Origin: Microbulbifer sp. SAOS-129_SWC
Lineage (GTDB): Bacteria; Pseudomonadota; Gammaproteobacteria; Pseudomonadales; Cellvibrionaceae
Assembly (NCBI RefSeq): GCF_039696035.1
Contig: NZ_CP155567.1
Location: 1,191,501-1,255,500, forward strand
DNA length: 64,000 bases
Direction: 5' to 3'
Of the stretch, positions 30,052 to 41,857 are shown one piece after another (the first letter of the stretch is position 1; every line of letters starts with the position of its first letter). The position numbers and the translations under genes were made by a program. The notes beneath the pieces are model-generated. The model had not been told where the DNA came from. It did no database searches and saw nothing but the letters and a program-made list of their open reading frames with translations.

Positions 30052-31083
30052 GTGGTTCGAGCTGTTCGTCACGCCAGCGTTATCCTGCTGTTTTTCCTCT
30101 CACTTGTCTCGCCACTCGTTTCAGCCGGGGTGCTGACCCTGGTCAATGGTGACCGGGTACACGGCACCCTGGTGCTGGTGGATCGCGAGCAGGTGACCTG
30201 GAAGTCCGACAACTTCGGCCAGATTACCATTCCCAAGAACAAGGTGCTGTCGCTGGATACGGATGCGGACCTGAAGATCGCCGGGCACGATGGCCCCTGT
30301 ACCCTGGCCGGGCACCTGCGTGAGAAATGGGAATTGTACTGTGACAAGGGGACCGGCTGGCTGATCGACTTTCCGGCGATCGACCGCGCAGAGCCCTATA
30401 TCAATTTTGTCGGTAACCCGGTGGTGTTCCACGGCAACGTGAACGCCGGCGGCGATTTCGAACACGGCAACACCGAGCGCGACGACCTGGACCTCAACGC
30501 TAACCTGGATATCCGCACCGGCGACTTCCACCATCTGGTCAGGACGCTGTATCAGAGCCTGTCCACGCCGGACGCCGACGCGCTGGAAAAATACCAGCTG
30601 GCCTACAACCTGCGGTGGATCTTTGCGGAAAAGTGGTTTGCCGCGGCCAACAGCCAGCTGGAGCGGGAAGAGGCGCGCAACCTCGATATGGGCACCACGC
30701 TCGGTCTCGGTATGGGTTACCTGTTTTACGACACGGATAAGACAGCCTTTTCAGTGGAGGGCGGTATCAGTAGCCTGAGCGAGAATTTCATCGACTCGGG
30801 CCTGAGCGACAACCAGGACAAACACTACGCCGCGGCACGTGCGGCAGTGAATTACCGCTACAAGTTTGACCTGGGGCCGGAGATCTACATGGACCAGGAA
30901 GTGCTGCAGTCGGTGGATAACAGCGACGACTACCAGGCCAATGCCAAACTGGGGGTGCGCACCCCGCTGGTGGAAGGCGTGCTGATGGAGATTGCCTACA
31001 GCTGGCAGTACGACAACACGCCGTCGATCGATAGCGAGAAAGAAGATACCAAGCTGACTGTCGGCGTCGGTTACCAGTGGTGA
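30052..31083 (+). CDS. DUF481 outer-membrane barrel protein
   Basis: A 343-aa exported protein. The signal peptide covers residues ~1-24 (HASVILLFFLSLVSPLVSAG). A small N-terminal domain (LVNGDRVHGTLVLVDREQVTWKSDNFGQITIPKNKV) is followed by a DUF481 beta-barrel rich in alternating strands (GNVNAGGDFEHGNTERDDLDLNANLDIRT), ending SWQYDNTPSIDSEKEDTKLTVGVGYQW with the terminal aromatic typical of outer-membrane barrels. GTG 30052, with AGG upstream, gives the clean signal peptide; an earlier in-frame ATG (29926) would bury it. Function unknown. Confidence 0.82.
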   Translation: MVRAVRHASVILLFFLSLVSPLVSAGVLTLVNGDRVHGTLVLVDREQVTWKSDNFGQITIPKNKVLSLDTDADLKIAGHDGPCTLAGHLREKWELYCDKGTGWLIDFPAIDRAEPYINFVGNPVVFHGNVNAGGDFEHGNTERDDLDLNANLDIRTGDFHHLVRTLYQSLSTPDADALEKYQLAYNLRWIFAEKWFAAANSQLEREEARNLDMGTTLGLGMGYLFYDTDKTAFSVEGGISSLSENFIDSGLSDNQDKHYAAARAAVNYRYKFDLGPEIYMDQEVLQSVDNSDDYQANAKLGVRTPLVEGVLMEIAYSWQYDNTPSIDSEKEDTKLTVGVGYQW

Positions 31084-31152
31084 CCGCCCGCGGTTGGTGA
31101 AGCGGCCGCAAAGCGCCGCGATCATTGAGAGAAATACGTACGAGGAATTCCC

Positions 31153-31914
31153 ATGCAGATTGCAAACAGCATTGTCGCCATTACCGGGGCCGGGCAGGGC
31201 CTCGGCCGCGCCATGGCCGAATACCTGGCCGCACAGGGCGCGCGCCTGGCCCTGATCGACGTCAATGAAGAGGGGCTGCAGCAGAGCGTTTCCGCCTGCG
31301 AGGCGCTCGGTGCCGAGGCGCGCAGCTACGTGATCAACGTAGCCAGCGAGGAAGAAGTCGATCGCGGCTTTGCGCAGATCGCCACGGATTTCGGTGGCCT
31401 GCAGGTACTGGTCAACAACGCCGGTATCATGCGCGATGGCATGCTGATCAAGGTCAAGGATGGCAAACTCACTGATCGCATGTCGCTGTCCCAGTGGCAG
31501 TCGGTAATCGACGTAAACCTGACCGGTGTTTTCCTGTGCGGCCGCGCGGCGGCCGGCATCATGGCGGAAGCGGGTGACGGCGGCGTGATCGTGAATATCT
31601 CCAGCCTGTCGCGCGCCGGTAATATGGGCCAGACCAACTACTCGGCCAGCAAGGCCGGCGTCGCTGCGATGACCGTATCCTGGTCGCGGGAACTGGCGCG
31701 CTACGGCGTGCGCGTAGCCGGCATCGCCCCCGGCTTTATCAAGACCGACATGGTGGCGCAGATGCGCGCGGAAATTCTCGAGGGCCTGGTCAAACAGGTA
31801 CCGCTGCGCCGCCTCGGCCAGCAGGAAGAGATCGCCTCAACCGTGGGCTTTATTCTCCAGAACGATTACGTCACCGGCCGCGTGCTGGATATTGACGGCG
31901 GCGCGCGCCTCTAA
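31153..31914 (+). CDS. Short-chain dehydrogenase/reductase (FabG-like)
   Basis: A 253-aa NAD(P)-dependent oxidoreductase of the classical SDR type. The glycine motif is TGAGQGLGRAMAEYL, NNAG is present in VLVNNAGIMRDGML, the catalytic Ser is in VNISSLSRAGN and the YxxxK is in YSASKAG. GFIKTDMV and TGRVLDIDGGARL close the fold. An acidic Asp in ALIDVNEEGL after the second strand suggests NAD preference. It resembles 3-oxoacyl-ACP reductases, but the true substrate is unknown. Confidence 0.9.
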   Translation: MQIANSIVAITGAGQGLGRAMAEYLAAQGARLALIDVNEEGLQQSVSACEALGAEARSYVINVASEEEVDRGFAQIATDFGGLQVLVNNAGIMRDGMLIKVKDGKLTDRMSLSQWQSVIDVNLTGVFLCGRAAAGIMAEAGDGGVIVNISSLSRAGNMGQTNYSASKAGVAAMTVSWSRELARYGVRVAGIAPGFIKTDMVAQMRAEILEGLVKQVPLRRLGQQEEIASTVGFILQNDYVTGRVLDIDGGARL

Positions 31915-31936
31915 CAGGCTGTCGACAAGCCGTGTT

Positions 31937-32580
31937 GTAGGGGCGGACCTTGTGTCCGCCCTTTTTATTTGTGGCACCGCGGCCTGCTCCCGAGACCAGC
32001 ACTGCCGCGCAGGGCGAACACAAGGTTCGCCCCTACCGAATGAGTTTGGTAGATATAGAAACAGTGCTGCGTCAGTGCCACGAAGGCGCTGTGGTTGGCT
32101 AGATCTTTAATGTCTGTGCCGTAGGGGCGGACCTTGTGTCCGCCCTTTTTATTTGTGGCACCGCGGCCTGCTCCCGAGACCAGCACTGCCGCGCAGGGCG
32201 AACACAAGGTTCGCCCCTACCGAATGAGTTTGGTAGATATAGAAACAGTGCTGCGTCAGTGCCACGAAGGCGCTGTGGTTGGCTAGATCTATAATGTCTG
32301 TGCCGGAGGGGCGGACCTTGTGTCCGCCCTTTTTATTTGTGGCACCGCGGGCCGCTCCCTAGACCAGTACTGCCGCGCAGGGCGAACACAAGGTTCGCCC
32401 CTACCGAATGGACGTGGTGGATATAGAAACAGCGCTGCGTCAGTGCCACGAAGGCGCTGCGGTTGGCTAGCTCTTCAATGTCTTTTCCGTAGGGGCGGAC
32501 CTTGTGTCCGCCCCTGCTGGCTGTGGCCTGTGCACGGGAGCAGCACTGCCGCGCGGAGCGAACACCGGTTCCGCCCCCGC
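31937..32580. repeat. 184-bp tandem repeat, 3.5 copies, each with a REP-type inverted pair
   Basis: Copies start at 31937, 32121, 32305 and 32489 with an exact 184-bp period; the fourth is partial and decayed. Copies 1 and 2 are almost identical. Each unit begins with GTAG (GGAG in copy 3) plus GGGCGGACCTTGTGTCCGCCC and contains, ~75 nt on, the inverted partner ending in CTAC. This pairing of GTAG-tagged hairpins is the layout of a REP doublet/REPIN (31937-32036, 32121-32220, 32305-32404). No gene lies here; it fills the SDR-cfa gap. Confidence 0.85.
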
Positions 32581-33735
32581 TCAGCTGATTCTTTCAACCC
32601 CGCCCTGTATACGATCCGAAAACATCCACTGCCAAAGCTGGATATGCCGCGCGCGGAATGCGCCGGCGCAGGACAGCAGGTAGTAGCGCCACATACGGTA
32701 GAAGCGCTGGCCATAACGCTCGGCAAAGCGTTCCCAGTGTTGTTCGAAGTTCTGATGCCAGGCCATCAGGGTCTTGTCGTAGTCACTGCCGAAGTTGTGC
32801 ACATCCTCGCATACCAGCAGGTTGTCGGCGGCGTCGCCGATCTGGCCGGCGGAGGGCAGGTCGCCGTTGGGGAAAATATATTTCTCGATCCACGGATCGC
32901 AGGTCGAGCGGCGCTGGTTCTTGCCGATGGTGTGCAGCAGCATCAAACCGTCTTTTTTAAGGCAGCGCCTGGCAACCTGCATGAAAGTGCGATGGTTCTT
33001 GCGGCCCACGTGCTCGAACATGCCCACGCTGGCGATACGGTCGAAGCGCTGGTCCAGACTGCGGTAGTCCTGCAGGTGCACAGTGATCGGCAGGTCGGCA
33101 AAATGTTCGGCAATATAGGCGCTCTGTTCGCGGGAGATGGTGGCGCCGACGCACTCCACGCCGTAGTGTTCAGCGGCATAGCTCACCAGGCTGCCCCAGC
33201 CGCAGCCGATATCCAGCAGGCGCATTCCCGGCTTGAGCCCCAGTTTGCGGCAGATCAGGTCCAGCTTGGCGGTCTGCGCCTGCTCCAGATTCTCCGCTTC
33301 GCGCCAGTAGCCGCAGCTGTAGGTGAGGCGGCTGTCCAGCATCGACTGGTAGAAATCGTTGCCCAGGTCGTAGTGGCGCTCTCCGACCTCGAACGCGCGG
33401 CGGCGGCTCTGCAGGTTGATCAGGTAACTGCGGATAAAGCGCCAGGCGTTGCGCCAGGGGCGGATACGCCCGGGCAGGTCGGCTTTTAACAGGCGGTAGA
33501 AAAACTGATCCAGGGCCGGCACATCCCAGTCGCCGCGCATGTAGGTCTCGCCGAGGCCGAGGCTGTGGCGCGCGATGATCTCGTCCAGAGCCGCTTCCCG
33601 GTGCAACCGCAGATCCCAGGGGCGGTCGCCGTTAATCCGGATATCCGCCTCAGCCAGCAGTTCGCCGAGAAGATGCCGATGCCGGCTGCGCCCCCCCGAT
33701 ACCGCGTTCACCGCATCCTGCTGCTCGCCTGCCAT
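32581..33735 (-). CDS. cfa: Cyclopropane-fatty-acyl-phospholipid synthase
   Basis: SAM-dependent methylene transfer to unsaturated acyl chains of membrane phospholipids. The 384-aa protein matches E. coli Cfa (382). It has GDWDVPALDQFFYRLL near the N-terminus, YDLGNDFYQSMLDSRLTYSCGYW, the SAM motif LLDIGCGWGSLVSYAAEHYG and FMQVARRCLKKDGLMLLHTIG. ATG 33735 follows an AAGGAGG at good distance, overriding longer frames. Its 3' end abuts the 184-bp repeat. Confidence 0.94.
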   Translation of the reverse strand: MAGEQQDAVNAVSGGRSRHRHLLGELLAEADIRINGDRPWDLRLHREAALDEIIARHSLGLGETYMRGDWDVPALDQFFYRLLKADLPGRIRPWRNAWRFIRSYLINLQSRRRAFEVGERHYDLGNDFYQSMLDSRLTYSCGYWREAENLEQAQTAKLDLICRKLGLKPGMRLLDIGCGWGSLVSYAAEHYGVECVGATISREQSAYIAEHFADLPITVHLQDYRSLDQRFDRIASVGMFEHVGRKNHRTFMQVARRCLKKDGLMLLHTIGKNQRRSTCDPWIEKYIFPNGDLPSAGQIGDAADNLLVCEDVHNFGSDYDKTLMAWHQNFEQHWERFAERYGQRFYRMWRYYLLSCAGAFRARHIQLWQWMFSDRIQGGVERIS

Positions 33736-33881
33736 AGTCCGCCTCCTTGGTTCAGGCCCGACCGGGTGGAAACCCGCGCCCTTGAAGAATTTGCCAGTAC
33801 TCCTCATTTACTACAGCATATCGAAAATACTGAGTTTCGCCCGGAGCCACAAGTTGGCGGGCCCCCTAGGAAGAAGTGACT

Positions 33882-34376
33882 ATGCGTCCACTGTTATTGC
33901 TGTTTATTGTCATGCCCATTCTTGAAATGTGGCTGCTGATCACCGTGGGCCGGCATATCGGAGCCCTCCCCACCATTGGCCTGGTGCTGTTGACCGCGGT
34001 GGTGGGGCTGTCGCTACTGCGCCGCCAGGGCTTGTCGACGGTGTTGCGGGCGCAGCAGAAAATGCAGGCCGGAGAGATGCCGGCGCGGGAGATGGCTGAG
34101 GGGATCTTTCTGGCGGTGGGCGGCGCCCTGTTGCTGACCCCGGGCTTCATCACCGATGCGCTGGGTTTCGCTTGCCTGATTCCGGGCCTGCGCCAGCTGC
34201 TACTTGGCTACCTGCTGCGCCATGTGACGGTGGTATCGGGCCCCGGTTACACGTCGGGCACCCGCCACCAGCAGCAGGATCATGACGTCATCGAGGGGGA
34301 CTACTCCCGCGAGGACAAATCCGGCGCAGACGGGTCGGCGGATGACGAGGCGCCGCGGCGGCGCGACAGAGAGTGA
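33882..34376 (+). CDS. fxsA: FxsA family membrane protein
   Basis: A 164-aa inner-membrane protein with hydrophobic spans at residues 1-20, 26-43 and ~80-105. PILEMWLLITVGRHIGALPTIGLVLLTAVVGLSLLRRQG and the LLLTPGFITDALGFACLIP motif define FxsA, which in E. coli suppresses F-plasmid exclusion of phage T7 when overproduced. The C-terminus is hydrophilic and charged. It sits immediately upstream of groES, as in many gammaproteobacteria. ATG 33882 is preferred; GTG 33876 is also in frame. Confidence 0.88.
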   Translation: MRPLLLLFIVMPILEMWLLITVGRHIGALPTIGLVLLTAVVGLSLLRRQGLSTVLRAQQKMQAGEMPAREMAEGIFLAVGGALLLTPGFITDALGFACLIPGLRQLLLGYLLRHVTVVSGPGYTSGTRHQQQDHDVIEGDYSREDKSGADGSADDEAPRRRDRE

Positions 34377-34452
34377 GCTGGGTAAAAAGTGAGCAATAAC
34401 CCGGATTCCTCCGCTAATAGACCCAATCTCCCCAGTTTTTTTCGCAGCCACT

Positions 34453-34480
34453 GTTGAAATTCCCCTTGGCGCCCATAGAT
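34453..34480 (+). promoter_or_regulatory. Sigma-32-type heat-shock promoter of groES-groEL
   Basis: GTTGAAA (34453-34459), a 12-nt spacer and CCCATAGAT (34472-34480) resemble the sigma-32 consensus CTTGAAA-N12-14-CCCCATNT. It lies 125 nt before groES. No CIRCE element was seen. Confidence 0.65.
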
Positions 34481-34605
34481 AGGCTGCACCCCAAGATTTT
34501 GCCCCGGCTCTGCCGGCCAGAGCGGGGCACCGGGACCCGCGGCCCCAGGCCAAGGGTCTTCCAACATTGGAAACCTGAAAACACGACTCAATGGAGAGCC
34601 TATCC

Positions 34606-36590
<1,985 letters not shown>

Positions 36591-36614
36591 GCCGGCCTTC
36601 CAGCCAGACCAACG

Positions 36615-36643
36615 AAAAGCCCCGCAATTGCGGGGCTTTTTTT
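36615..36643 (+). terminator. Intrinsic terminator of groESL
   Basis: AGCCCCGC-aatt-GCGGGGCT followed by a run of seven or more Ts. The stem is also preceded by four As, so it may work in both directions and also end the leftward intI transcript. Confidence 0.93.
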
Positions 36644-36661
36644 ATGTTCAAATACGCTCTA

Positions 36662-37711
36662 TTACCTGATACCTGCCACCAAGCGGTATCCAGGTTGTGC
36701 ATCGGTAACCAGGTTATCCGCGCGCAGGCGATCAGACGGGCTCAGCACGCCTCTGCCCCCGCGGTTGACGACATGCGTATAGATTTCCGTCGTGTTGATG
36801 TCCGCGTGCCCCAGCAGCTCCTGTATGGTGCGCAGATCGTAGCCTGATTCGAGCAAGTGCGTAGCGAAGCTGTGACGAAACGCATGGGTGCGTGCGGGCT
36901 TGTGGACCCCGGCCTTGCGCACGGCAACGCGAACATGCTTTGTCAGCGTCGACGCGTGCATATGGTGCCGACGCCTAACGCCGGATCGGGGATCGGTGCC
37001 GATTTCCGCAGACGGAAACATAAATTGCCAGCCGAGTTCGCGCGCCGCCGAAGGGTATTTTTTCGCCAGTGCATCTGGCAGGTGCACCTCTCCAAGGCCG
37101 TCGAGGCAGTCCTGCGCATGGATGAATGCGACCCGCTGAATCTGCTGCCTGAGCTCAGGTTTCAGACCCTGCGGAAGCATGGTAGTGCGGTCTTTATTGC
37201 CCTTTCCCGCGCGGACATAAATATTATTGCTACCAAAATCGACGTCTTTCACCCTGAGAGACAGCAATTCCGCACTGCGCAGGCCCGAGCCGTACATCAA
37301 CTCCACCTGCAGTCTGTAAATGCCTTTCAGTTGTGCCAGTATTGCCCGGATCTCCGCGGGGCTGTATACCACCGGCAAGCGGCGAGGCCCCCGGGCCGGC
37401 TTGAACTGCAATGATTCTGTATCCCGCCCCATAAAGCGCTTGTAGAGATATACCAACGCATTCAGGGCTATACGCTGCGTGTTTATAGAGCAATCTCTCT
37501 CCACCGACAGCTGACTGAGAAATTGCTCTATTTCGGCAACCCCCATTTCAGCGGGATGGCGCAGCTTATAAAAGTGAATAAAGCGCTTGATCCAGTGTAT
37601 ATAGGTCTGCTCTGTCCGGTACGATAGTCCGGATTCACGCATATGCAGCCGAAGTTTTTGCACAAAACGGCCGGACTGAGTTTTGGGAATGCGGTGGCGA
37701 ATGTCATCCAT
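36662..37711 (-). CDS. intI: Integron integrase (tyrosine recombinase)
   Basis: A 349-aa recombinase that moves cassettes between attC and attI. The SAM-like N-terminal domain ([25 protein letters not shown]) is followed by a catalytic domain with [20 protein letters not shown] (Arg), [16 protein letters not shown] (HxxR), [16 protein letters not shown] (H and nucleophile Tyr). The extra IntI-specific helix block is present ([23 protein letters not shown]), which separates IntI from XerC/D. Cassettes lie divergently to the right. A LexA box 15 nt before its ATG predicts SOS control. It appears intact. Confidence 0.96.
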   Translation of the reverse strand: MDDIRHRIPKTQSGRFVQKLRLHMRESGLSYRTEQTYIHWIKRFIHFYKLRHPAEMGVAEIEQFLSQLSVERDCSINTQRIALNALVYLYKRFMGRDTESLQFKPARGPRRLPVVYSPAEIRAILAQLKGIYRLQVELMYGSGLRSAELLSLRVKDVDFGSNNIYVRAGKGNKDRTTMLPQGLKPELRQQIQRVAFIHAQDCLDGLGEVHLPDALAKKYPSAARELGWQFMFPSAEIGTDPRSGVRRRHHMHASTLTKHVRVAVRKAGVHKPARTHAFRHSFATHLLESGYDLRTIQELLGHADINTTEIYTHVVNRGGRGVLSPSDRLRADNLVTDAQPGYRLVAGIR

Positions 37712-37725
37712 GAATCAATCTCCAA

Positions 37726-37741
37726 CTGTTTTTATATACAG
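37726..37741. promoter_or_regulatory. LexA (SOS) box of intI
   Basis: CTGTTTTTATATACAG fits the gammaproteobacterial LexA consensus CTGT-N8-ACAG exactly. It ends 15 nt upstream of the intI start and overlaps a TATATAAA-like -10 on the minus strand, so LexA would repress intI until DNA damage. Confidence 0.88.
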
Positions 37742-37779
37742 TAGATGGCGCGAGCCAAAAGAGTCAATCCCCAGATCAC

Positions 37780-38005
37780 GCGACGCGTCGCCTATCCACG
37801 CGGATATTGCCGTAAGTCATTGACTTTAAACGGTTGCAGCTTATGATCAAAAGATAAAAATACATGTTGCAAAACACGACGCGTCGCGTTTTCCCAGAGT
37901 GGAATCGCATCGGAATCCGATAAGGTATTGAAAAATAAGAAATTTCTTCTTCTCGTGATTTATCTTTGTCGTGGATAGGCGATGATTGGATATAAAGACG
38001 CGTCT
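37780..38005. repeat. Palindromes and inverted repeat in the intI-attI leader
   Basis: Three ACGCGT-centred palindromes: GCGACGCGTCGC (37780-37791), CGACGCGTCG (37877-37886), AGACGCGTCT (37996-38005). In addition TCGCCTATCCACG (37788-37800) recurs inverted at 37970-37982. Together they bracket the Pc candidate. They may be accessory integrase or host-protein sites; no function is shown. Confidence 0.6.
37820..37847 (+). promoter_or_regulatory. Candidate cassette promoter Pc
   Basis: TTGACT (37820-37825), a 16-nt spacer and TATGAT (37842-37847): five of six matches to each sigma-70 hexamer. It points rightward into cassette 1, about 170 nt before attI. Confidence 0.62.
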
Positions 38006-38017
38006 TATTAATAAACT

Positions 38018-38024
38018 GTTAAGG
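38018..38024 (+). other. attI insertion point / first cassette junction
   Basis: GTTAAGG, with cassette 1 starting at T38019. It deviates from GTTRRRY at the last base. It is the exact reverse complement of CCTTAAC, the R'' box of attC1, which is what a properly integrated first cassette should show. Confidence 0.7.
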
Positions 38025-38031
38025 TTTCGGT

Positions 38032-38313
38032 ATGCCTCGGTATTTTATACACAATGGGTATAGCGGTTGGTCGTATGGAACACCGAGCGATCCTCAGCTG
38101 GTGAGCACAGCGGATGCGGCTGAGATCATGCGGAGAGCCAACCTCAGTAGTGATGAAGTTTCATTGGTTATACCTGCCGCACAATATGCGAATGAAGGTG
38201 AAACTTTGTTTAGAATCACCGGAAATAACCGGTTCATTTTTTTCGGTGAAGCCGAAGAGTGTGCCGACGTAAATCCAGAAAAAGTTAGTACTCCATTGAG
38301 TATACGGTGGTAA
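38032..38313 (+). CDS. Cassette 1: unknown 93-aa protein
   Basis: Soluble protein with no signal peptide or membrane span. It begins MPRYFIHNGYSGWSYGTPSDPQ and has a mixed alpha/beta look (ADAAEIMRRANLSSDEVSLVIP, ETLFRITGNNRFIFFGEAEE). I do not recognise the family. It starts 8 nt after the attI junction and ends just before attC1, the usual economy of an integron cassette. It is nearest Pc and so most likely expressed. Confidence 0.72.
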   Translation: MPRYFIHNGYSGWSYGTPSDPQLVSTADAAEIMRRANLSSDEVSLVIPAAQYANEGETLFRITGNNRFIFFGEAEECADVNPEKVSTPLSIRW

Positions 38314-38316
38314 TAA

Positions 38317-38460
38317 CCTTAACAAGGCGAGGCAGTTCGTTCCGGCCCTGCGGGCCTCCACCGGACAGCTTACTTTGCGCACTTTATGCGCAGGTCGCTT
38401 CGCTCCCATTTTTGCGCATAATGCGCCCAAAGTAAGCTGCCGCTGCTCGCGGCGTTATGA
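38317..38460 (+). other. attC1 recombination site (144 bp)
   Basis: R'' CCTTAAC (38317-38323) and R' GTTATGA (38454-38460). Long internal dyad: CAGCTTACTTTG near 38368 pairs with CAAAGTAAGCTG near 38429, with GCGCA/TGCGC inner arms. Close in sequence to attC2. Confidence 0.85.
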
Positions 38461-38789
38461 ATCTTAGAGCCTGAGCGTAACGCCGGTCTCTTTTAACTAT
38501 GGGGCGATCTTCATAAGAAGTTGTCCTCTGTACACCGCATAAGTGGAAGTGCAGATCTACAGAGGAAATTGAAATGCCGCGTAGGCTTACTCAAACTCAA
38601 AAGGGAACACATCAAGCGCTCAAAAATTCATCATTTGAGAGTATGGTTGTGTCGTGGTTAATGCAGGATGGCTGGCAAGTTTTCTTGCCAATCCTGGATC
38701 ATGGGCATCAAACGGATATATTGATCTCTGACGGGCCAAATTATTACCGTATTCAGGTAAAAACTGTGGCTGCAACGGATCATAACCAT

Positions 38790-39872
38790 CGCGGTTTCAA
38801 GTAATAACTGCAATTTCTTCATGCAGCGAGCAAATCGTCCCGCCGCCCCATAAATAGCTCATTTGGCGATCGTCCACCCCTGGTCGCTCTTGGTCTGCTG
38901 TTCAGGCGGTCCATGACAAACTGAACCTGCTCATCCGATACCGTACTGAAGTCCGTTCCCTTCGGGAAATATTGCCGAATAAGACCATTGGTATTTTCAT
39001 TGATTCCACGCTCCCATGATGCATAGGGATGGGCAAAGTAAATATCCGCCTCCAGTCCTTTCGCGATCTCTTCATGACCGGCAAACTCAAGGCCATTGTC
39101 GAACGTGATTGTTTTGACTTTCTCCTTAAGGTGTACCATATGCGCAACCGCTGCAGCGGCGAGCAAGTCGGCTCTCTTGCCCGTCAGCAACACAATGACC
39201 GTATACAGCGATTTGCGCTCTACCAGGGTCAATAGCGCACCTTTGCGGCCTTTGCCGATGACTGTATCGCCTTCCCAGTCGCCAATTCGGTTACCCAGGT
39301 CAACAACCTCAGGGCGTTCATCAATACTCACTCTGTTCTTGATCTTGCCGCGTTGATCGTTGCTGCCGTAACGCTTGCGGTAGGGCTTTGACGCTACTCG
39401 CAGATGCGTATACAAATCGCCGCCATGAGCCTTGTCGGCATAGATCAGCTGATAAATTGTCTCATGATGTAAGGAAATACCCGTACACCGTTTCAGATAA
39501 TCTGCTACCTGCTGCGGGCTTAACTCCTGCCGGAGCAGCGTTTCAATCTGATCACGTACCTCGTCCGTCACCTTCCGAGCCTTGTGGGCCCCATACCGTC
39601 TAACATTCGACAGCTTTTGAGCTTGCCCGGGCCGGTACCCTCGTAGCCCTTTGTTGCGACGCAGCTCTCGACAGATCGTAGAGGGATGCCTTTCCAGAAG
39701 TTCGGCAATCTCTATTTGCGAGTGCCCGGCTTTCTTCAGACTATAAATCTGGTATCGTTCGTTCTCGGTCAGCTGGTTGTAGCTCATCAGTGCTTTTCTC
39801 TTGGCGGGGAGAAGCGCCGACTCTACCAGCTGGCCTCTCTCTTACCAATTGCACTTATTATCCGAAACCGCG
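38790..39872 (-). mobile_element. IS30-family insertion sequence, copy 1
   Basis: 1083 bp with imperfect terminal inverted repeats starting CGCGGTTTC at both ends and sharing TAATAA and TGCAATT further in. A 3-bp target duplication CAT lies at 38787-38789 and 39873-39875. It appears identical to copy 2 at 44868. It sits in the cassette 2 nuclease gene. Confidence 0.95.
38819..39787 (-). CDS. IS30-family transposase, copy 1
   Basis: 322 aa. N-terminal helix-turn-helix (ENERYQIYSLKKAGHSQIEIAELLERHPSTICRELRRN), then the DDE catalytic core: GDWEGDTVIGKG (Asp), TITFDNGLEFAGH (Asp) and the Glu in WERGINENTNGLIRQYFPKGTDF. All three acidic residues are present, so it looks functional. The protein sequence is identical to copy 2. 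Confidence 0.96.
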   Translation of the reverse strand: MSYNQLTENERYQIYSLKKAGHSQIEIAELLERHPSTICRELRRNKGLRGYRPGQAQKLSNVRRYGAHKARKVTDEVRDQIETLLRQELSPQQVADYLKRCTGISLHHETIYQLIYADKAHGGDLYTHLRVASKPYRKRYGSNDQRGKIKNRVSIDERPEVVDLGNRIGDWEGDTVIGKGRKGALLTLVERKSLYTVIVLLTGKRADLLAAAAVAHMVHLKEKVKTITFDNGLEFAGHEEIAKGLEADIYFAHPYASWERGINENTNGLIRQYFPKGTDFSTVSDEQVQFVMDRLNSRPRATRGGRSPNELFMGRRDDLLAA

Positions 39873-40100
39873 CATGATGTACATAATCAATGGAAAGAAA
39901 GTAATGTAGATTGTGTTGTCTATTTTGCTAGAAACTCAAATTGGGGTTGTGTTGCTCCGGCCTTCTCCGAAAATAAGCGCTCAATAAACCACCCTGAGCA
40001 CAAAATATTCGAGCAAAATAGAAAGAGCTTCTTAAAGGCATTCCACCTCATGGAAGTCAATTCATAACAAGCGACTGTGGCTTCAATCCCTATCAAAAAA

Positions 40101-41245
<1,145 letters not shown>

Positions 41246-41368
41246 GCGCTGCAGGCCGACGGCCAACTTTGTGCACTTTGTGCGCGGTCGCTGCGCTCCC
41301 ATTATCGCGCATAAAGCGCCCAAAATTGTCCGCGGCTGAGCGCGGCGTTAACTTTTTTTGGGGAATCC

Positions 41369-41857
41369 ATGAAGCACATCCTTATACTCTTTCTTTTGCT
41401 TCAAAGTTGCATTGCGGTTGCAGAAAGATATGAGCACGCGGGAGCCGGATTTGAAAATAAGAAAGAGTTGGAAGAGTTTTACTTAAAAGTCCGTAAAGCA
41501 ATACTCTCTAAGGACTACCAAGGCCTATCGGAGTTAATGCTATTCCCTACTGGTTTATATGTAGGGGGAAATCCAACAACAGTAGAGACGGCAGAAGAGT
41601 TTGTCCGTCTCGGGGATCAGATCCTTAACGACAGGCTTATACAGACTGTATATTGTTCAAATATCGATAATCTTCGCTCTAACTATGAGGGTGTCATGAT
41701 TGGTCAGGGCGAAATGTGGATAGTTCGCTTAGATGATGGTGGCAGTAATACCGGGAAATCGGTAATTTTCAAGATAAATAATAACCCGGCTAATACAACC
41801 TGGGAACGGCCGGATGGCGAGTGCTTCTACGGAGAAAAAGTTAACAAGCGGTTGTAG
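41369..41857 (+). CDS. Cassette 3: unknown exported protein
   Basis: 162 aa with a signal peptide (MKHILILFLLLQSCIAVA, residues 1-18). The mature part begins ERYEHAGAGFENKKELEEFYLKVRKAILSKDYQGLSELMLFP, which faintly resembles the start of NTF2/SnoaL-like folds; I cannot assign it. Two Cys in the mature part (VYCSN, GECFYG) could form a disulfide. The stop codon lies inside attC3, and the start is 22 nt after the core, both usual for cassettes. AT-rich. Confidence 0.75.
   Translation: MKHILILFLLLQSCIAVAERYEHAGAGFENKKELEEFYLKVRKAILSKDYQGLSELMLFPTGLYVGGNPTTVETAEEFVRLGDQILNDRLIQTVYCSNIDNLRSNYEGVMIGQGEMWIVRLDDGGSNTGKSVIFKINNNPANTTWERPDGECFYGEKVNKRL

Larger units (their letters stand above)
38574..40067 (+). 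pseudogene. Cassette 2: PD-(D/E)XK nuclease-like gene split by IS30
   Basis: 5' part 38574-38789, 3' part 39876-40067. Removing the IS30 element and one CAT duplication restores one frame of 135 aa. The 5' part has FESMVVSWLMQDGWQVFLPI, then HGHQTDILI (Asp) and YYRIQVKT (Gln-x-Lys). This E...D...(E/Q)xK spacing is that of PD-(D/E)XK nucleases and Holliday-resolvase-like enzymes; the exact family is uncertain. The 3' part (DVHNQWKESNVDCVVYFARNSNWGCVAP) continues the fold with the usual CVVYF strand. As it stands the gene is interrupted; precise excision would restore it. Confidence 0.75.

Noticed and set aside
31937..32580. CRISPR array interpretation of the 184-bp repeats
   Set aside because: Unit too long, no short direct repeats with unique spacers, no cas genes; it fits tandem REPIN units.
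36662..37711. Calling the recombinase XerC/XerD or a phage integrase
   Set aside because: It has the additional IntI-specific block and sits beside attI, a LexA box and attC-bearing cassettes.
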